A stretch of 64,000 nucleotides of DNA, taken from positions 1-64,000 of the forward strand of contig JBPOIJ010000027.1 of assembly GCA_052034585.1 (NCBI GenBank), read 5' to 3'. Shown here in pieces: positions 39,201 through 47,716 of this stretch. The notes under the pieces are model-generated. The model made no database searches and was not told the origin of the DNA. It saw only the letters and a program-made list of their open reading frames with translations. This DNA is from Xiheimicrobium sp052034585 (GTDB lineage Bacteria > Myxococcota > Myxococcia > Myxococcales > Myxococcaceae). The translations under genes were made by a program, and so were the position numbers. The first letter of the stretch is position 1, and each line of letters begins with the position of its first letter.

Positions 39201-42200
39201 GCCGGAGTTCACCAGCCGCAGGGTCCAGCGCACGTCTTGGCCCGCGACGACGGTCGTCCCGCCGTCGACGAGGTTCTGGCCAGTGAGGGTGAAGGTGGGC
39301 CGCGGCACGTTGGGCGTCACGGTGACGCGCGCGATGGGGTCGCCCACTGGGGTCGTCTCGTCGGCCGCGCCGGAGCCGTTGTTGTCGAAGAGATCGCTCG
39401 CCGGGTTGAGCGTCGTCCCTCCGGAGGCTGCGGTGAGGTAGCTGCCCAGCGTCACGTCGAACGCCACCGGCGCGCCCTGAATGGTGCTGCTCGCCTGGAA
39501 GGCCGCCCGGTAGATCCGCTGATCGCCGCCGGCGAGGCAGCCGCTCGCGGTGAAGGAGAAGGCGTTGCCGACCAAGAAGGCCGCCTCGCCCGCTTCGTCC
39601 GTCGTGCCGTCGTTGTTGTTGTCGACGCCGTCGCTGGCGGGGTTCCGCGCGGCGAAGCCAGTCGGAGTGACGAGGGTGAGCGGCACGCTACAGGCCGTCG
39701 TCGTCTGCTCGAACCCACCGCCGTCGGCTTGGCTGTTGACCGAGAGGTTGGTGAGGGTGGCGGTCAGCACCACGCCACCATCAGGGCGCGGCGCGGTGTC
39801 GTCGGCCGAGGCCGCCAACCGGGGTCGCGGGGCAGCGAGGAAGACGTCGAAGGGCGCGATCGGCGCGAGCGCGGCGCCGGAGTTCTGGGCCACCGCCGTG
39901 AAGGACGCGGCCGTCGCCGTCGCGAGCTGGAGGTGCCGCAGGGTGACGAGGAAGTCGAGCGAGTTGTTCGAGGCGTTGTTGTCGCCGGGAACGGTGACGG
40001 CGCCGAAGGAGGCGATCACTGGCGTCCCTGCCGTGCCCGTCGGGGTCTGCGCGGCCGGGTTGGCGATGCTGCCGGTGAAGCCGGGCGTCATCGTGTCGAG
40101 CTCCACCCGGCGAACGCCCATCATCGTCGGCGGGGTGAACCGGAAGGTGAGGCTCGGGTGGGTGCCCTCGGCGAGGACGACGCGGAAGCGGAGCACCAGA
40201 TCTTCTCCCACCGCGAGCACCGAGCCCGGCGTGCCTGCGATGGAAGTGGAGACGAGGCTGAGCGCTCCGGGTGCGAAGTTGCCGGTGCGCACCGGGCCCG
40301 TCTGGGTCGCGCGGTAGTTGTTGGGCGTGCCCGGATCGGCCGCGTTGCCGGTGCGCTCGACGGTGGTGGTCGAGTAGGTGCTGATCGGCGTCGACACCGT
40401 TCCCATGCGGCTCGTCCAGGTGAGGGTCACGGCCGGAGAGAGCAGGGTGTTGTAGGTCACGCCCTGGCCGACCCGCGCCGCGAACTGGAGATCGCACGCG
40501 CCGGCGTCACCGAGCGCGAGCGTCGCGAACGAGACCGAGACGCCCGAGTCCACCAGGCTCTGGCCCGAGGGTGCCGCACAGTTCGGATCGAAGCTGAGGC
40601 TGCCCGGCTCGGCGGTGAGCTGGGCCGGGAGCGCCACCGAGAGCGCGACGTCGAAGGGCGCCGAGTTCGCCACCGCCGCGCTCACCCGCATCGGCACGGT
40701 GATCGTCACCAGATCGGCCGAGTCGAGCCCGAGCCCGCCGTCCGCCACCAGGCCTCCATCGGAGACCATGGTGAGCGTCATCGCCGGCTCCACCAACCGC
40801 ACCCGCGAGCCCGCGTCGGTGATCGAGGTCGCGCCCGCGAAGCCGGTGCCCACGGTGAGGTTCGTCGTGCCGCCAGTCGCGGTGGCGACGTTGTTCACCA
40901 CCACGGTGGCGTTGAAGCTCATCACCTCGGCGGTGCCGATGTCGGTGTCCGCGTTCGTCACGTTCGCGAAGGTGAAGGTGACGTCACGGCCCTCGTTGGC
41001 CACCACCGGAGTCGGGAGCACGCAGGCGCCGCCGCCACAGGTGACGCCAGCCGACATCGAGAGGCCGGAGGCGGAGACGAAGGCGAGCTGCGAGGGCAGC
41101 GCGAGGGTCACCGGCAACGAGGCGATCGTCGAGCCGTTGGGGACGACGCCGCTCACGACGTAGGTGAAGCTCTCTCCGATCGTCGCCGCCGTGTCGGGGA
41201 TGGTGAGGATCACGCTCGCGGTGGGCGCGCGGGTGGTGATCACCACCGGCTCGGCCGTGCCGGCGGCGTTGCCGATGAAGTTCGGCCCAGTCGCCGCCGA
41301 GGCGAAGCGCTCCAGCTGGCCGTTGGAGATGAGATCGAAGCGCGGCGCGAGGCCGGTCGCGACGGTGAGCCGCGCAGTGATGACGCGCACGTTGAGGCCC
41401 GAGGTCGCGTTGAAGGCCGCGACGGGATCGGTGAGATCGAGGCCGGTGCCGAAGAGATCGCCCGACGAGGGGGCGGTGGTGCCCGCGCCGTCGGCCACCG
41501 AGAGCAGCGTGCCGCTCAGGCCGGTGGGCAACGCCAGCTTCACCCGGGTGTCGAAGGAGGCGAGCGACCCGCGGTTCTCGACGATCAACCGCACGTCGAC
41601 GGTGCCCTGGGCGTGCACGTTGGCGACGTTGGAGTTCGCGACGGTGCCGAGGTTGGTCGAGGTGAGCGGACTCGGCGGAGTCACGGTCGCGGCGGGGGTG
41701 AAGATCGCGTCGGTCGTGCTCGAGAGGAAGGCCGACGAGACGACGCGCACGTTCGGCGCCTGCACGGTGAGCGGCGGGCTGGTGAGCCGGGTGTACGTCT
41801 GGCTCGTGCCGGTGTGCGTCGAGAGCACCGGCGTCACCACCACGAAGCCGTCGTCGATCGGGCTGGCGGTCGCGGTGACGTCGATGTCGACCTCGACGGT
41901 GATGGGGGGCGTGCCGCCCGAGATGCGCGGGAAGGTGAGAGTGAGCGTGTTGGCCGCCGCGTTGGCGACGAGGCCGACGGTGGTGGGCAGCCCAGCCGTC
42001 GCGTTGGGGCCGTAGCGAACGACCGCGCCACCGAAGGTCGCCGAGGCGAGCGCGGTGACGTCGAAGACCGGTGCCGGGAAGACGATGGCCCACGCCTCGC
42101 CGTCGTGATCGCCCGAGGCGAGCGTCGAGGTGAAGCGGTAGGTGATGACGTCACCAGCCTTCACCGTCGTCACCGGCGCGCCGGCGAGCAGGGTGGCGGA

Positions 42201-43670
42201 GGCGAGGGTGGCCTGCGCGATCACCACCGTCGCGTCGGTGCCGCTGAGCGCTTCGGTCTGAGTCCGGGTGGCCCCCGTGGAGGTGGTGGAGGCGAGCGAG
42301 TGCACCGTCGCCAGGCGATCGCCTCCGAAGACGGGCGCCGCGCTCGGGTAGGCCTGTTCGACCGTCACCGTGAAGGTGTTGGTGCGCGTGGCCGGGTTGG
42401 TGTCGGTGGTGGCGACCTGCGCGATCGCTCCGACGGGGAAGGCGAGGCTCTGCCCGGTGACGGTCGGGGTCAGCGGCGTCGAGGAGCCGCCGACATAGGT
42501 GAGGCCAGCTGGCAGCGTGGTGGTGACGTCGTTCGCCGTCGTTCCGAAGAAGTCCGACTGCTCGATCACCTGGGTGACGGTGAGCGTCGCGCCTGGTTCC
42601 GGGCTGGTGTTGCTGATCGTCTCGCGAACGAGCAGCGCGTGGCCGCGGAGCGCTGCCTGGCCGGTGACGGGGTTCGGGAGCGCCGCAGCGGCGAAGGTCA
42701 GCTGGGGCGCGACGGTGATGGGCGTGAGGGTGGTCGGGCTGATCGCCGGGGCTCCACCGAGGCGGTTCTGGGCGATGAAGCCGCGAACGCGGATCGTGCG
42801 GTCGACTCCCGCGGCGCCGGCGATGCTCGCGTAGGTGACGGTGACGGTGCCGCCGGGTGCGCTCGCGGGGGCGGTGGGAACCGAGGTGACGACGCCTCCG
42901 CCCGTGGCCGAGGCCGAGACGAGCTGAAACGCGTCGGGGAGCGCGATGGTGGCGGTGCCGGTGCTGATCGTCGTACCCACCATGGCGTCGAGATCGAAGA
43001 CGGCCTCGACGGGCGTGCGCGGGCCAGTGACGGCGTCGGTCACCACTCCGGCGGGCGTCACGCGCTCGAAGCGGCCGCTCACCAGCAAGCCGACCGGCGT
43101 CACCGAGCGGGTCGTCTGATCGGTTCCGCTCGTGGCGAGGTCGCTTCGTCGGGGCGCGTCGGTCTGCGGGTCGTTGAGCGCGGTCGCGCCGTAGGCAAAG
43201 AGGCAGGTCGCGTCGAGCTGGGCGGCGGCGTCGAGGGTCGCGCTCGTGGCCGCGGTGAGGGTGACGCTGACGGTGCGGGCTCCGTCGGCCGCCGACACCT
43301 GGTTGAGCGGCAGGCGGAGCACGAGGTACCGCGCGCCCGCAGGCCCGGTCACCGTCTCGAGGGTGAGCGGGTTCACGAAGGGCGTGGTGGTGGTGTTCGC
43401 CAGCGGAGTGAGCGCCTGGCCGAAGGCGCTCGCCGAGGTGAAGGTGAACGCGCTCGGGAGGAAGAGCTCGATCGTCGGCGCGAAGCCGGCAGCGGTGCCG
43501 CCGTTCGACAGCGCGACGTCGACGGTGAAGGTCTGCCCGCGCACCACGCTGCTGGGCCCCGACAGGGTGCAGGTCGCGGCAGGCTGGGCGAGGGAAACGG
43601 CGGCAAGGAGCGCGGTCGAGACGAGCGCGGCTCGGGCGAGGAGGTTGGAAGAGGTCATTGGCGTTCTCAC
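36273..43670 (-). CDS. giant surface protein with calcium (TSP3) repeats and MYXO-CTERM-like tail
   Basis: 2465 aa from the GTG at 43670, which overlaps the OmpA-gene stop (GTGA); an ATG at 43658 is the alternative. Signal peptide SSNLLARAALVSTALLAAVSLA. Residues about 30-1580 are beta-rich, with repeated DUF11/Ig-like modules (VNVTLTAATS-type strands, ...). From about 1590 to 2420 the chain is very rich in Asp in thrombospondin type 3-like calcium loops (DTDGDGLSDADE, DSDDDGL). It includes four copies of a 134-aa unit and, after them, 36-aa units. The end is GGGCSAVGGLALLPMALAALALRRRRR, a MYXO-CTERM-like sorting signal. Probably a long, calcium-stiffened adhesin. Expressed with the OmpA partner encoded just upstream. 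Ligand unknown. Confidence 0.88.
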   Translation of the reverse strand: MRTPMTSSNLLARAALVSTALLAAVSLAQPAATCTLSGPSSVVRGQTFTVDVALSNGGTAAGFAPTIELFLPSAFTFTSASAFGQALTPLANTTTTPFVNPLTLETVTGPAGARYLVLRLPLNQVSAADGARTVSVTLTAATSATLDAAAQLDATCLFAYGATALNDPQTDAPRRSDLATSGTDQTTRSVTPVGLLVSGRFERVTPAGVVTDAVTGPRTPVEAVFDLDAMVGTTISTGTATIALPDAFQLVSASATGGGVVTSVPTAPASAPGGTVTVTYASIAGAAGVDRTIRVRGFIAQNRLGGAPAISPTTLTPITVAPQLTFAAAALPNPVTGQAALRGHALLVRETISNTSPEPGATLTVTQVIEQSDFFGTTANDVTTTLPAGLTYVGGSSTPLTPTVTGQSLAFPVGAIAQVATTDTNPATRTNTFTVTVEQAYPSAAPVFGGDRLATVHSLASTTSTGATRTQTEALSGTDATVVIAQATLASATLLAGAPVTTVKAGDVITYRFTSTLASGDHDGEAWAIVFPAPVFDVTALASATFGGAVVRYGPNATAGLPTTVGLVANAAANTLTLTFPRISGGTPPITVEVDIDVTATASPIDDGFVVVTPVLSTHTGTSQTYTRLTSPPLTVQAPNVRVVSSAFLSSTTDAIFTPAATVTPPSPLTSTNLGTVANSNVANVHAQGTVDVRLIVENRGSLASFDTRVKLALPTGLSGTLLSVADGAGTTAPSSGDLFGTGLDLTDPVAAFNATSGLNVRVITARLTVATGLAPRFDLISNGQLERFASAATGPNFIGNAAGTAEPVVITTRAPTASVILTIPDTAATIGESFTYVVSGVVPNGSTIASLPVTLALPSQLAFVSASGLSMSAGVTCGGGACVLPTPVVANEGRDVTFTFANVTNADTDIGTAEVMSFNATVVVNNVATATGGTTNLTVGTGFAGATSITDAGSRVRLVEPAMTLTMVSDGGLVADGGLGLDSADLVTITVPMRVSAAVANSAPFDVALSVALPAQLTAEPGSLSFDPNCAAPSGQSLVDSGVSVSFATLALGDAGACDLQFAARVGQGVTYNTLLSPAVTLTWTSRMGTVSTPISTYSTTTVERTGNAADPGTPNNYRATQTGPVRTGNFAPGALSLVSTSIAGTPGSVLAVGEDLVLRFRVVLAEGTHPSLTFRFTPPTMMGVRRVELDTMTPGFTGSIANPAAQTPTGTAGTPVIASFGAVTVPGDNNASNNSLDFLVTLRHLQLATATAASFTAVAQNSGAALAPIAPFDVFLAAPRPRLAASADDTAPRPDGGVVLTATLTNLSVNSQADGGGFEQTTTACSVPLTLVTPTGFAARNPASDGVDNNNDGTTDEAGEAAFLVGNAFSFTASGCLAGGDQRIYRAAFQASSTIQGAPVAFDVTLGSYLTAASGGTTLNPASDLFDNNGSGAADETTPVGDPIARVTVTPNVPRPTFTLTGQNLVDGGTTVVAGQDVRWTLRLVNSGAGDLTTTRITVPFAPQTIYLPDSGVASAGALSASATGLTLDLGTVAGCPVLPDGGLGTCSTVTLAFDSRTSTRIPNDGGVTTQASLSADPPFALVLSDDPTTTAPVDATRVRVLNATDVDGDGVLNGADRNPTNPAACSDVDGDGCDDCAVALNQQPGNDGPDDDGDGMCNVGDPSVSDVDADDDGLTDGQERSPLADSDGDGLVNVLDPDSDDDGLLDGTEAGITTASAGTDVSKGLFVADADPATTTDVLRADTDGAGRIDGTEDVNKNGRLDMSEGNPLLASDDVGQTDTDGDGLSDADEQARGTPVNDGDADDDGLLDGKEPNPTLNTDGDGLLVNVLDPDSDNDGLFDGTERGLTTASSGTSLARRRFIPDADPTTTTAVLRADTDRGGVSDGLEDLNLNGRSDSGERNAGDGLDDLVQPVDGDQDGMADALEAFLGTNPRDRDTDDDGVIDSAEQQFSDDTDGDGLVNVLDADSDDDGLFDGTEQGVSMPSMDTNANTKAFVPDTEPASRTSPLAPDTDRGGKPDGFEDVDGNGKVDTGETDPNVRGDDNGSIMDSDGDGLPNAMEMRLNSNPNDADTDDDGLTDGKESNAALDVDGDGAINVNDPDSDGDRLFDGTEAGVTTAPMGTDTTKNLFIADADPATRTLVLLADTDQGGMSDGAEDVNRNGKVDMPETDPLVKADDRPLQDSDNDTIRDVDDGFTDSDGDGMPNWQDTDSDDDGLPDSLEAGDASPSTKPIDTDGDLVPDFLDLDSDADTVRDAAEAGPAGMPFDTDRDGVLDFRDLDADGDTIRDADEAGDTDPMTAPIDTDMDGTPNVRDSDSDGDGLSDALEAGRLDPMMKPIDTDGDGTADYRDPDSDGDMRADGQDNCRLVANADQKDTDGDGVGDLCSSDVDGDGVLNATDNCPTVANFDQKDLDGDGAGDACDADVNGDGFVDGVAPKGGGCSAVGGLALLPMALAALALRRRRR
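36651..36975. repeat. short repeat, units of about 36 codons
   Basis: The string GTCGATCGG or its variant GTCGAACGG recurs at 36651, 36759, 36867 and 36966 (spacings 108, 108, 99). It marks 36-residue calcium-type units (PIDTDGD...) near the C-terminal end of the giant protein. These are coding repeats, not a separate element. Confidence 0.75.
37100..38600. repeat. four 402-bp coding repeats in giant surface gene
   Basis: The stretch GGTGCCRTC (R = A/G) that marks the LFDGTE region occurs at 37332, 37734, 38136 and 38538, exactly 402 bases apart each time. Each unit encodes a 134-aa block beginning at about LVNVLDPDSDDDGL. The units differ in sequence but keep exact length, pointing to repeated duplication or recombination with selection for spacing. 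Confidence 0.85.
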
Positions 43671-45511
43671 TCGATGCTGAAGACGACGCGCCGGTTCTTC
43701 TCTCGGCCCGCCTTGGTCTTGTTGTCGTCGATCGGCTTGGTGTCACCGAAGCCCTGCGGCACCAGGCGCTCCTCGGCGATCTTGCCCTTGGTGACGAGGT
43801 ACTTCTTCACGCTCTGGGCGCGGCGCTGCGAGAGGTCGAGGTTCTTCTTCGGGTCGCCCTGGTTGTCGGTGTGGCCCTCGACCCGCACCTTCTTCACTTC
43901 CGGGTGACCGGTGAGCACGGTGCCCACGTTGTCGAGCACCGGGAAGCTCTTGGCGTCGATGATGTCGCTGCCGACGCGGAAGAAGATGGGCGCGATGATC
44001 TCGAGCTTTTCCTTCGTCATCACCACGAACTGCTTCGTCTTGCAGCCCTGGAACTTCGGGTCGCCCTTCTCGTCGGGGCAGTTGTCGAGCCGATCGACGA
44101 CCGAGTCGCCGTCCTTGTCGACGTCGGGGCAGCCAGCGTTCTCGACGACGCCCTTCTCCATGGCGCACTTGTCCTTGTCGTCGGTGACGCCGTCCTCGTC
44201 GTTGTCGGGGTCGGGGCAGCCGTCGTCGTCCTTGAAGGCGTCGGGGTCTTCCTTCTCGGTGGGGCACTTGTCGAGGCGGTCGACGATGCCGTCGGTGTCT
44301 TGATCGCGGTCGGCGCAGCCCTCGAGCTCCTTGGTGCCGGCGTCCTTCGGGCACTTGTCGAGGCGATCGACGATGCCGTCCTTGTCGGTGTCGGGATCGG
44401 GGCAGCCCTGGGTCGCGGTGAGGCCCTTCTCCTTGGGGCACTTGTCGAGCCGATCGACGAAGCCGTCCTTGTCGGTGTCGACGTCGGGGCAGCCCTTGTT
44501 CTCGGCGAGGCCGGCGACCTCGACGCACGCATCGACCGGGTCGACGACGCCGTCTCTGTCGGTGTCCTTCGGGCCCTTGCGCTCGTCCCACTGGCCGTAG
44601 CGCACGCCGAGCCAGAGCCGGTAGTCGGGCGTCGCCCAACCGGACAGCACCCCGACCCCCACGCCCGCGAAGGCCTGCACGCGCTCGGCGAAGGTGTAGG
44701 CGCCCATGAGCCGAAGCTCCATGCCTCGCTGCGCGACGGTGTAGGTGGTGGCGGTGACGCCGGTGAAGAGGAAGAGCGAGGCGTCGACCTCGAGCGGGAG
44801 CCCGTTGCCGCGCTCGTCTTGGAAGCGGTAGCCCACGCCGAGCCGGCCGGTGAGATCGCTGCCCACCACCTCGTCGATCAGCTTCGCCTGCCCGCGCACG
44901 ACGCCGCCCGCGTTCAGCGCCGCGCGGAACTGGCCGAAGGTGCGCGAGGCGATCAGCTCGGGCTGGAAGGTGACGGTCGGCTCGCCGCGGTAGTTCGACT
45001 GGCCGCCGGTGGGGAAGGTGAGGGTCGGCATCACCGCGAGATCGAAGCCCATCTCGTCCTGGCTGAAGAACCGCACCTTCGGCTGGAGCCGGAGATCGCC
45101 GAGCCCGCCCTGGAGCGCCGCGAGATCGGTCACCGTGCCGCCCATGAGCGAGGGCTCTCGCGCCTGGGTCAACACCACCGGAAGCTCGAGCCCGGCCTCG
45201 AGCCAGCCGAACAAGCCGAGGGTGCCGAAGAGCGAACCGCCGAGCCGCGAGCCGATCAGCGGACCGACGCGCTGCCCGTCGCTGAGGCGGTAGAGCACCA
45301 GGTTGTTCTGGGAGAAGTTGAGGAACAGGCCGGCGTCCCAGTTGAGGTGCGGCGCAGGGCTGCCCCACTCGACGTCGATGAGGCCCGAGCGAGACAACGA
45401 CATGCGAAACCGGTCGCCGGGGAAGTTGCCCTTCTCTTGCGCGAGCGCTCCGGCCGAGATCAGCGTCGCGACGAGCGCGACCAGCCGCGACAGACGGGTG
45501 GGGCCATTCAC
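43667..45511 (-). CDS. OmpA-family outer-membrane protein with TSP3 repeats
   Basis: 614 aa from the GTG at 45511, chosen for a perfect AAGGAG (45518-45523) six bases upstream and a clean signal peptide (NGPTRLSRLVALVATLISAGALAQ). Residues about 25-315 are a beta-strand-rich barrel-like domain (LNWDAGLFLNFSQNN, VGYRFQDERGN, LWLGVRYGQWDERK). Next are calcium-type repeats (DTDKDGFVDRLDKCPKEKGLTATQGCPD and similar, about 320-490). The C-terminal OmpA domain (FFRVGSDIIDAKSFPVLDNV, VEGHTDNQGD, LSQRRAQSVKKYL) should hold peptidoglycan. Coupled (GTGA) to the giant surface protein downstream. This is similar in layout to TraB-TraA of Myxococcus, but TraA-like domains are not seen. Confidence 0.9.
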   Translation of the reverse strand: MNGPTRLSRLVALVATLISAGALAQEKGNFPGDRFRMSLSRSGLIDVEWGSPAPHLNWDAGLFLNFSQNNLVLYRLSDGQRVGPLIGSRLGGSLFGTLGLFGWLEAGLELPVVLTQAREPSLMGGTVTDLAALQGGLGDLRLQPKVRFFSQDEMGFDLAVMPTLTFPTGGQSNYRGEPTVTFQPELIASRTFGQFRAALNAGGVVRGQAKLIDEVVGSDLTGRLGVGYRFQDERGNGLPLEVDASLFLFTGVTATTYTVAQRGMELRLMGAYTFAERVQAFAGVGVGVLSGWATPDYRLWLGVRYGQWDERKGPKDTDRDGVVDPVDACVEVAGLAENKGCPDVDTDKDGFVDRLDKCPKEKGLTATQGCPDPDTDKDGIVDRLDKCPKDAGTKELEGCADRDQDTDGIVDRLDKCPTEKEDPDAFKDDDGCPDPDNDEDGVTDDKDKCAMEKGVVENAGCPDVDKDGDSVVDRLDNCPDEKGDPKFQGCKTKQFVVMTKEKLEIIAPIFFRVGSDIIDAKSFPVLDNVGTVLTGHPEVKKVRVEGHTDNQGDPKKNLDLSQRRAQSVKKYLVTKGKIAEERLVPQGFGDTKPIDDNKTKAGREKNRRVVFSIE

Positions 45512-45653
45512 AGGAAGCTCCTTGGGAAGTGCGGAGGTTCTGCGCATTTCGAGGTGATTTGTCCACCCGAAATCCTCAGTCAGTCGGCGGTATTGCGTCG
45601 GCGAAACCCAGAGGTTGCGCGGCGGCGTCGGTCTGGGTAGCTCGAACGCCCCG

Positions 45654-45989
45654 ATGGCCGGCGACGACGAGATCCCCTACTGGGTGTTGGTGAGCGTGCT
45701 CGTCTCGACGGTTCCGCTCGATCAGGCCCTCGCGCTCGCGCTCCATCGAGTGGCGGTCGATCTCTTCCAGCGTGGCCACGACGTCGGGCAGATCGATCAC
45801 CAGCTCGCCCACGGCCAGGTGAAGAACCTCCGCAAGGAGGCGCTCCTCGGCACCGTCGGCGGCCCGGTCTTCGAAGCCGAGCTCGAGACCGAGCGGGGCG
45901 CCGGCCTGGTGCGCTTCATCCTCACCCGGCAGGGGCTCGAGCTGCTCGAGGCTCGAGAAGCCAACCGGTCGCGCCAGTACCTCAACTGA
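45654..45989 (+). CDS. small protein of unknown function
   Basis: 111 aa from the ATG at 45654 (the frame opens at 45615, but those 13 residues look non-coding). Sequence: hydrophobic but not membrane-like start (AGDDEIPYWVLVSVLVSTVPLDQALALALHRVAVDLFQRG), then a charged region with KNLRKEALLGTVGGPVFEAELETERG, ending FILTRQGLELLEAREANRS. G/C third-position bias is high, which supports it as real. No family recognised and no signal peptide. It diverges from the OmpA-type gene across a 142-base gap. Function unknown. Confidence 0.6.
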   Translation: MAGDDEIPYWVLVSVLVSTVPLDQALALALHRVAVDLFQRGHDVGQIDHQLAHGQVKNLRKEALLGTVGGPVFEAELETERGAGLVRFILTRQGLELLEAREANRSRQYLN

Positions 45990-46067
45990 GGAACGGTCGA
46001 CGGGCGGGTGGACGAGGGATCGCCGCAGATGAATAGGACCCCCCGCTCATCGTCACTCACCGCCGCC

Positions 46068-46439
46068 ATGGACGTGATCACTCCGGTCATCGAGTACGCG
46101 CTTGCGCTGATCTGGCCCGAGGGGCGTGCGTTCCCTCCACTGTGCGAGATGTTCCGCGTCGACCGCACAGCACGGCGATGGAGCTCGAAACACTTCTCGA
46201 ACGGTGCGTCGTTCACCGACACCGGCAGGTTGCGTGAGGGAGAGACGGCGCGCTCGTTGGCGTCGACCGCGACCGGCAGCGGGCTTGCTCGCTATCAACG
46301 AGAGGCGAACGTCGTCTTCGTGCTGGCGAGCGTCGACGAGGCGGTCTTCTTCGCGACGAGCCCGGCCGAGTGGACCGTCGAGCGGGCGCGCCAGCTGCCC
46401 GACGTCGAAGTCCGGGTGCTGAGTCGCTCGAGTCGCTGA
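46068..46439 (+). CDS. small hypothetical protein (low confidence)
   Basis: 123 aa from the ATG at 46068; ATGs at 46029 and 46008-frame codons are alternatives. Contains YALALIWPEGRAFPPL and the convincing C-terminal stretch ANVVFVLASVDEAVFFATSPAEWTVERARQLPDVEVRVLSR, in which nearly all third positions are G or C. The first part has weaker codon bias. There is no recognised domain. It sits 63 bases before serA on the same strand. Could be a small gene or a random open frame. Confidence 0.42.
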   Translation: MDVITPVIEYALALIWPEGRAFPPLCEMFRVDRTARRWSSKHFSNGASFTDTGRLREGETARSLASTATGSGLARYQREANVVFVLASVDEAVFFATSPAEWTVERARQLPDVEVRVLSRSSR

Positions 46440-46502
46440 CGCCCCTCCGTCGGCGCGTCGAAGCCCCTGCGTCACCGAATCGAGCGTGCTAACAGACCGC
46501 TC

Positions 46503-47714
46503 ATGTCGCTCACCGTCCTGCTGCTCGAGAAGATTCACGACGTCGCCGAGGCCCAGCTGAAGGAACACGGCTTCACCATTCGCCGCGTCAACTCGGCGCT
46601 CAAGGAAGACGACCTGATCAAGGAACTCGCCGGCGTCAACGTGCTCGGCATTCGCTCGAAGACCAACGTCACCAAGAAGGTGCTCGAGTCGGCGAACGCG
46701 AAAGATCTCGTGGCCGTGGGTGCCTTCTGCATCGGCACCAACCAGATCGAGCTGCAGGAGGCGATGCGCCGAGGCGTCTGCGTCTTCAACGCGCCGTTCT
46801 CGAACACCCGCAGCGTCGCCGAGTTGGTCCTCGCCGAGATCGTGATGCTCTCTCGGCAGCTGGGCGATCGCAGCAAGGAGATGCACCAGGGCGTCTGGCG
46901 CAAGCTGGCGACCGGCGCGCACGAGGTTCGCGGGAAGACCGTCGGCATCGTCGGCTATGGCCACATCGGCACCCAGGTGGGCGTGCTCGCCGAGTTCTTC
47001 GGCATGCGCGTCGTCTACTTCGACGTCGCCACCAAGCTGCCGCTGTCGAACAACCAGCCCTGCAAGACGCTCGACGATCTGCTCAAGATCTCCGACTTCG
47101 TCACCTTGCACGTGCCAGAGACGCCGCAGACCAAGGGCTTGATGGGGCGCGCGCAGCTCCAGGCGATGAAGAAGGAAGCCTGCCTCTTCAACGCCAGCCG
47201 CGGCACCGTCGTCGATCTCGAGGCGCTGGGGGAGCTGATCAAGTCGGGGCACCTCGGCGGCGCCGCAGTCGACGTCTACCCCGACGAGCCCGAAGGCACC
47301 GAGGCCAAGGGCTTCGTCAGCCCGATCCAGAACCTGCCGAACGTCGTGCTCACCCCGCACATCGGCGGTTCGACGCTCGAGGCTCAAGAGGCGATCGGCC
47401 GCGAGGTCGCGACGAGCCTGGCCAAGTTCGTCGAGCAGGGCGCCACTGCCGGTTCGGTGAACTTCCCGCCCGTCGAGCTCGCCGCCTCTCCCGGCACTCA
47501 CCGCATCATGCACGTGCACCAGAACGTGCCCGGCGTGCTGCGCGACGTGAACCGAATCATCGGCGACGCCAACGCCAACATTCACGCCCAGCTCCTCTCG
47601 ACCAACCCCGACATCGGCTACCTGGTGATGGATCTCGACTCTTCGGTGAGCCGCGCCGTCACCGACGGGCTCCTCAAGCTCTCGACGACGATCAAGGCGC
47701 GCATCCTGAGCTGA
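46503..47714 (+). CDS. serA: D-3-phosphoglycerate dehydrogenase
   Basis: 403 aa, the length of short ACT-type SerA enzymes such as that of E. coli (410). Substrate domain, then the NAD-binding motif GIVGYGHIG, then LFNASRGTVVDLEAL (active-site Arg), the DVYPDEPE loop (Glu) and LTPHIGGST (His). The C-terminal part (VHQNVPGVLRDVNRIIGDANANIHAQLLSTNPDIGYLVMDLD) is an ACT domain, expected to bind serine for feedback control. It makes 3-phosphohydroxypyruvate, the first step of serine synthesis. Two bases separate its stop from the next gene, so they are co-transcribed. Confident. Confidence 0.96.
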   Translation: MSLTVLLLEKIHDVAEAQLKEHGFTIRRVNSALKEDDLIKELAGVNVLGIRSKTNVTKKVLESANAKDLVAVGAFCIGTNQIELQEAMRRGVCVFNAPFSNTRSVAELVLAEIVMLSRQLGDRSKEMHQGVWRKLATGAHEVRGKTVGIVGYGHIGTQVGVLAEFFGMRVVYFDVATKLPLSNNQPCKTLDDLLKISDFVTLHVPETPQTKGLMGRAQLQAMKKEACLFNASRGTVVDLEALGELIKSGHLGGAAVDVYPDEPEGTEAKGFVSPIQNLPNVVLTPHIGGSTLEAQEAIGREVATSLAKFVEQGATAGSVNFPPVELAASPGTHRIMHVHQNVPGVLRDVNRIIGDANANIHAQLLSTNPDIGYLVMDLDSSVSRAVTDGLLKLSTTIKARILS

Positions 47715-47716
47715 CG

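Noticed and set aside
39237..43907. Long plus-strand open frame (more than 1500 codons) opposite the giant surface gene
   Set aside because: Shadow of a GC-rich minus-strand gene; its composition is Arg/Gly/Ala-rich without domains, while the minus strand has a signal peptide, beta modules, calcium loops and sorting tail.
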